Origin: Anisakis pegreffii | Taxonomy: Eukaryota; Nematoda; Chromadorea; Rhabditida; Anisakidae | Direction: 5' to 3' | Length of the DNA stretch: 64,000 bases | NCBI GenBank assembly: GCA_035041965.1 | Contig: JAPYMA010002959.1 | Span: forward strand, 47,316-111,315 | Made by a program: the position numbers and the translations under genes | Notes under the pieces: generated by a model | Database searches by the model: none | Told to the model about the DNA's origin: nothing | The model's input: the letters and a program-made list of their open reading frames with translations, nothing else | Part shown: positions 58,540-64,000 of the stretch, one piece after another | How positions within the stretch are numbered: the stretch's first letter is position 1 | Layout of the letters: each line of letters opens with the position of its first letter

Positions 58540-59057
58540 ATGATAAAGGTGAAATCGGTTCCGACGAGGCTAGTAGTAACTCATGGTAGGGTTACTGACG
58601 ATTATGTAACGTTTCATGCGGTTTTCGTGCGAAAGCAATTATGGAAAAGAAAGTGAAGTTAAAAATAAATTACGGCAATGCGGGTGAGTGTCGTAGCCAA
58701 CAGTCGGAATTGTTTGGAGTTAATAATGAGATAATCGAATTCCTCCTATATTCGGAAACTCCTTACACACTCATATCTCTTCACAATAGTTGAGGAAAAT
58801 ATCATCTTTACTGATTACGCAACGAAATTTAGAAATCCTTCACTTGAGAAATCCTTCAGACGGATCTATTTTTCGAGATTGCAGAACTCTAATGTGAGTG
58901 ATGAGGGTAGGAAGCTATGTTCTGAACTAATGTACATATAATGATTCAAAGGTAATAGCTTTAATGAACTGATGTACATAACAAATGTAAAGTTTTGAAT
59001 GATTCAATGATGCTGAACAAATCTCGAAGTCCTCTAGGTAATAGCTCTAGAATACCA
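58540..59057 (+). pseudogene. degenerate coding-like repeat, copy B
   Basis: Inverted relative to copy A at 30568-31366, and lacking about 330 bp of its middle. A readable piece is KVKSVPTRLVVTHGRVTDDY followed by VTFHAVFVRKQLWKRK. A frameshift then leads to KINYGNAGECRSQQSELFG and NNEIIEFLLYSETPYTLI. Several stops and shifts make it non-functional. The parent protein was not recognised. Confidence 0.45.
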
Positions 59058-59245
59058 TTTGTTCATTATTGAAGCTTTGCGAGATTGGAATTATACATTG
59101 CTGAACGGATTATACATTTCTGATTATGTTGCAAGAATGATTTTATTTACAATGAGACTTCTCTCATTCCAATATTTAAACTACGTACATACTAAAATTA
59201 TGTGTGCGAGGGTATTTTATTCATTTCTAACTCTTCTCAAAAGTA

Positions 59246-60838
59246 GTGTTTGCTGTGGAGCGACTTCTGGGCCGGAGGAGAAACCCCATCTGTGATCAAA
59301 GTGGCTGGGATGGAACTAGGGTCTGCAAAATCCCGACGTTTTTTCAATCCCGGGATCGATTTTTGATCCCGGGATAATCCCTGAATCGAACAATTTTTGT
59401 AATATTGATGCGGGACATGTTGAAACACATTTTTTCGAACCAATATGTTCATTATCAATCAGAAAGGAGTTAATTCAACAAATTATTGAACAAATTCGAG
59501 GAACCAAATTATTCAAATTCAAATTAATATTTCATATAATGATGCTAATGATCATGCCGCAAGGGCATACTGCATTTTCTATGCTAAGGCATCTTGTCAT
59601 CTCGGGTCTAATCCAATAACAGTACACTTGCATGTGAATATAAAATTTTTGATTCTCAAACGCTTATTTGCCATGCTTCAAGTCCATTTTCTCGCAGTAT
59701 TAACGTCAGCTGAATTCGGCCATTTCAGAAACTTCGATTTTATACCAAAGAAATGCATCGGATGAATTATATCATTTGAATTTTGAAAAAATTAAAAGTT
59801 TAGAGTTTATCTAAAAGATGAAAAAACATCTGCAATGGATTTTCATCGAACCATCGAGCACTTACACATTTGATAATTTCGATCAAAAATCATGCAAATG
59901 TACTTCATATTCAAGCTTAAGATCCTTTTGAATGGAACAATTTCCCTCACTTCGACAGTGAATTCTCACTATGATTGAACTCAGTGAGAATTAATGTACA
60001 TTTCGATCGGATGGAAATGTTTCCAAATAGCGAAGTAAAAGGACTTGCAGTCTTTAGAACATGCAGTTGAATTAACAAATAACAAATGGAATATTGAAGC
60101 CGAAAATTCGCGTTAGAGGAAACGACTCAAAATTTCATTGAATTTTGTTGCTCTTGATTCTTATTAGAAAATGTGATTGTCTGTGTTATTCGAATTAGAA
60201 ATGCATCCAGATGAGCGTGATATAAAGGAATAAGAGCAGAATAATCAGTTGAACATTCAGTGAAATGTTACGTAAAAGCTCATCGAGCTGTCGCTGATCA
60301 TGTCATTCGTCCAGTTTGCGTCCATTATCTCAGCTATTCATCAATGATAGAGGGCAAACAACAAAGATGACTGCATATGAATGAGCTGGGAATGATTAAG
60401 GCTTGCTTCAAGATGAGCATACTATCAAAATTCACACAAATTGACCTGTTTTATCAAATCCCGAAATCCCGGGATTTTTCAAAACTTGAATCTCGGGATC
60501 GGGATCAGAATTGAAACCTCGGGATCCCGGCATACCGTGCAAACCCTAGATGGAACCCGACAAAAAATAAGGATTGGCCGGTGGAGGGGGTCCCCGTGAA
60601 GTGGAAGTCTTCCAAGGAAAGGGAACCCGACAAAAAAGTCGGAAAACAAACAGCTATCGGGGATATCATTCTCCGACGAACACTACTCAAAAACCTGCAT
60701 TAACTTTGCGTACCGATCCAGAAATGAAGAGGTTACGTCGAGAATGGGATTCCGCGTAAATGACTATTGCCAAATCAAATGGTATGAGAAATGCGCTGTG
60801 GTATTCCCCAGTGGAAAACGCCGAAAGAAGAAAAAAAA
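59246..60838 (+). pseudogene. coding-like sequence with stops, split by the hAT-like element
   Basis: If the element at 59317-60548 and one copy of its target duplication are set aside, the flanks form a single frame. It reads WSDFWAGGETPSVIKVAGME before the insertion point, then after a stop GGGGPREVEVFQGKGTRQKS, PALTLRTDPEMKRLRREWDS and, after another stop, MRNALWYSPVENAERRKKK. Composition is less AT-rich than the surroundings. It ends in an A run (60829-60839), which fits a processed pseudogene. I do not recognise the protein family. Confidence 0.45.
59317..60548 (+). mobile_element. hAT-like non-autonomous element, copy 2, with perfect 8-bp target duplication
   Basis: 1,232 bp beginning TAGGGTCTGCAAAATCCCG and ending CGTGCAAACCCTA. 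The terminal inverted repeats TAGGG[TC]TTGCA are flanked on both sides by GATGGAAC (59309-59316 and 60549-60556). CCCGGGA/TCCCGGG words cluster in both subterminal regions, a likely transposase-binding arrangement (inference). The interior has no transposase ORF. The 8-bp duplication and TAGGG end are typical of the hAT superfamily. Confidence 0.82.
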
Positions 60839-60859
60839 AGATTATTGTTATTATTGAAT

Positions 60860-62690
60860 GAATTTGATTGATCAACTTATCATTGGTACGGTCACACTCG
60901 AAAAGGTTATTTGTTGAAATGACCGATAGATGCAAGTTGAAATAACCGATAGGTGTAAGATGCAAATATTAAACAGTTTAGTTCAGATGCGTCAAGTTGT
61001 CATGCCTCACGTTATACCAACTGTCATGTACTTAGATGTGTTTGAGATCTATCCACTCTTTTCTTACTTATTGCACGTTTAAATAGTACTGCATTTATGA
61101 CGACTCTTTCAAACGGAAAATTTCATCTGCTGCACACCTTATTTATTAAGCTCCATGCCTGTTGGACATAATCTTAAAATAGAGCGTATGTGGTCGTACA
61201 GAGGTGATGTGTTTGAACTGGTATCGGACTCGGTGATATGAGGTCATTAAAATTATTTTGTTGCACTTAACAAGCGGAGATGAATTACGAACGACGGCTT
61301 TTCAGATACTGCTGAATTATGCTTATGAGCTCGTATACATCATGTTTATGAATGAATGGGAATTTCATCATTTGAAGATTGAGTTGCATTTAATGTCACC
61401 ATCGGACCCGGTGATATGAGAGCTGCACGAATTTCATCTTAGATGAGTGAGGATTTCATCACTTCATTTCGTCACAAATATTGATCATTACCACTGAGTA
61501 CGCTAATTAGTATAACTTATTGTTTGTAGATGAATATTAATGAACGACTACGGGCTGATATACATGTCTTGGCCATGAGATTTTGTTTGTGACTAGATAA
61601 GCAAATCACATATCGCTGCATTTTCGTAGTTATACAATACCCACATCAAGTGGAACAACTCGAGTATTTCTAATCTGTTTCCCACATTCAAATCGTGTAT
61701 TTTATCCTCCTGAATCTGCACTACGAAACAATAAATCAATTGCTCAAATAAGAGCCTCTTAAGTGGGAAGAAATAGAAATTTTGAACACCTATCAATTAC
61801 CTGACATTTGGTATGAGTTCGGACGATTTATGATGTAGGAATGAACAAAGAGCAGAGAAAACGGACAGGTTCCGTCATGCGTTTACACGAACACCCTCGA
61901 TCGAACAGAAAACAGTGCAAAATTGGTGATCAGTACATGACAAAACGAAATAAAACTAATCGACGAAGAAGAGCACAATAAGAGATGCTGGACATGTGAG
62001 AAACGTGCAAGTTTCAATTGAGATCAGAATTAAGATTAGGACTGAGCATAAATACTTAACACCTATTCGATTTGACAATAGTGCTAATGACAATTATTTT
62101 TATCATAAAAATCATAACGATTATAAAAATAACATCAAGAAACTGTTTAATTACGAACTTGACCAGAGAATAGCATTACAGGATTTACTTGACGAAAAAA
62201 AGGAAAAAATGGATTTAAAAACAATACAGTAAGATGAACTCGGGCATTGTTCTTGAGTGCGAGATAATGAATGCTACATGAAAGGATCATTCTATGAAGA
62301 AACATCTATTGACATTAATATGCAGACAATTACAATGAGGGTCGAATATGCTGGTAAATGAATACTTTACAATGAAGGATCATTTTTGGTCGAATATTTG
62401 GAAGTCATTGCACTTGAATATAAGTATATACAATGTACAGCTAATAGTACAGTTAGGCAACATAATAAGATTATTTCCAAGTAAACTGAGGCACAATGTC
62501 GTGCTGGAAAATGATGCAGAATAACAAACTGCGCAAAAAATAATCCACAAGCGCTTTGCACGGTCGCTTCCTCTTGCTTGCTTTCAGTTTTGCAAGATCA
62601 GTTGATAGACAGTCTCAGGAATTCATTGCACTTTCTCGAAGCAGTTTTGTTGAACGGAGTTATTGATTCCTGCAAATTATTATATCTATG
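60860..62690. other. intergenic, no recognised feature
   Basis: AT-rich sequence. The words ATCGGAC[TC]CGGTGATATGAG occur twice, at about 61222 and 61402, within a weak 180-bp duplication. The plus ORF 61996-62232 (78 codons, Lys/Asn-rich) has no recognisable family or splice context. Confidence 0.4.
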
Positions 62691-62696
62691 TTCCTC

Positions 62697-62908
62697 CTCT
62701 CATTATTATCAATAATAATATTATTATTAATATTATCATTATTAATATTATTAATATTATTATTAATATTATTAATAATACTATTATTAATATTATTAAT
62801 ATTATCATTATTAATATTATTAATATTATTATTAATATTATTAATAATACAATTATTAATAATAATATTATTATCGTTATTATTATTATTATCGTTATTA
62901 TTATTACC

Positions 62909-62955
<47 letters not shown>

Positions 62956-62978
62956 TACTATTACTATTATTATTAACG
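62697..62978 (+). repeat. TTA/ATT-rich low-complexity tract
   Basis: About 280 bp made almost only of TTA, TAT and ATT triplets with periodic TCA or ACT interruptions and an internal duplication of about 75 bp. Open in several frames on both strands (Ile/Leu/Asn runs) purely because of composition. Confidence 0.95.
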
Positions 62979-63019
62979 AGTAAGTATTCATTGAAATGGT
63001 GGTAAAAGGACGAGTATTA

Positions 63020-63310
63020 AATATAATTTATTGAGAATTGATTATGAATATGATTCCATTGATTACAGTTACAACTGAATTAGTTCTGAGTACAATGTGA
63101 ATACGATGTCAATATAACTTATTCGGCCAGTCTTGGCCAGTTGATCGATTGATGAGTAGAAATGGATTATGAAGGTAATACGAATACAATTCTTGATCAA
63201 TTGATTAATTGACGATTGCAACTGAATTATTAACACAATATGAATACAACATGAATATAGGCCAGTCCTGGCCAACTGGTTGATTGTTGCGTACAACTGA
63301 ATTATGAATA
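63020..63310 (+). repeat. 69-bp degenerate tandem repeat, about four units
   Basis: Units contain TTGAT[CT]GATTGAT and ACTGAATTATGAATAC-like blocks spaced 66-72 bp apart. Two of them carry GGCCAGTC[TC]TGGCCA. On the minus strand the period of 23 codons keeps one frame open with repeated INQLARTG, INQLIKNC and IDQLAKTG. Coding is not supported otherwise. Confidence 0.7.
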
Positions 63311-64000
63311 CTTACTCCGACCCTTTACTTTTCGATCCGCCTTCTTTTATCGTCTTCGAGTGTTCATCCATTTCCACGTACCTAAAAGATCATATTTGAA
63401 TATAACGTCTTATGATACAGATTCTTAGCTTTCAGGCAATCCCTTTGTTTTAACTATCAGCATGCATTTTATCTGAGTATGTAACAAGGATGTTGCATTT
63501 CCCATGTGTTCTTTTTCGTGTTTTGATTTGAACCATTCATCGAAATGGTGCTTTGAGAACTCGTAAAGTATACTGTTTACAATCTTTCAACTCGTCAATC
63601 TCAACAAAAATGGAAAGTCAGTCTCTAAATAAACAATAATCAACAATCATAATAACAACTCCTTTAATCATTTTAATTATGATAATAAAACCATTAGTGA
63701 TATTGGTAATAAATGTTCGTCATTGTTGCGATGGCTTAATGGATTGTTCTTGGTATTCGGCTGGATTTAACTATGCAAATTATCTATGGCAACAGGCACT
63801 CGTTATTGGTTGGTTGTGGCGTGCTTGATATGCCGATTGCTATGGATCTACTCGGTTACATTAATCGTTTATTACTGATAACGAAAGATTACTGATTCAC
63901 TACTGATGGCTGTTCCAAACAACTACTCTGAACGATCGTTGGACAAGTGTTCAATCGATCAATCGGAATGTATTTTCGGGCTCTTTCTGACAAGGGAAGA
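63311..64000. other. no recognised feature
   Basis: AT-rich sequence with no coding exon, repeat boundary or RNA gene that I can support. Confidence 0.4.

Noticed and set aside
61996..62232. 78-codon plus-strand ORF rich in Lys and Asn
   Set aside because: No recognisable family, no splice context and composition like the AT-rich background.
62663..63005. Long ORFs of Ile/Leu/Asn on both strands
   Set aside because: Produced by the TTA/ATT low-complexity tract, which lacks stops in some frames.

Overview
The window comes from a nematode nuclear genome. It is about two thirds A+T, with intron-rich genes, T-rich tails ending in CAG or TAG at splice acceptors, and two recognisable orthologues of Caenorhabditis genes. 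The exact species cannot be told from the sequence alone.

Region 1-37,740 (minus strand) is one giant gene, the orthologue of unc-89/obscurin, the M-line muscle protein. I placed 74 coding exons by hand. They sum to 15,452 nt (about 5,150 residues) and stay in one open frame. Read 5'->3' (right to left) the protein runs: basic N-terminus, SH3 (36.8-37.7 kb), DH (28.0-36.3 kb, split by a 7.4 kb intron), PH (27.3-27.7 kb), Ser/Pro-rich linker (25.8-26.5 kb), then Ig domains down to base 1. I count 45 complete Ig domains and one cut by the window edge. The remaining Ig domains, the Fn3 domain(s) and the two kinase domains known from C. elegans must lie beyond the left edge. Points of note are a short Thr/Glu linker where C. 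elegans has its KSP repeats, one intronless exon holding eight Ig domains, and eleven consecutive Ig domains (Ig32-42) that lack both canonical core cysteines, part of them built from a ladder of 118-bp exons.

Region 37.7-52.75 kb is a gene-poor divergent intergenic interval. It holds a degraded hAT-like element, AGCGGA-rich dispersed repeats and a 43-bp minisatellite of 34 units with no net length drift. I recognise no genes there.

Region 52,751-57,742 (plus strand) is a nine-exon gene for a class I bHLH transcription factor (E protein/Daughterless, hlh-2 type, 424 residues). It probably carries a GC-AG intron inside the bHLH-coding region, and a (TA)n tract and a 165-bp hAT MITE in intron 4.

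Region 57.7-64 kb has no intact gene that I can support. It contains two degenerate coding-like sequences, one of them split by a 1,232-bp hAT-like element with a perfect 8-bp target duplication, then a TTA-rich tract and a 69-bp degenerate tandem repeat. unc-89 (muscle scaffold) and hlh-2 (developmental regulator) are functionally unrelated neighbours. As I recall both lie on C. elegans chromosome I, so the pairing is compatible with conserved chromosome content.
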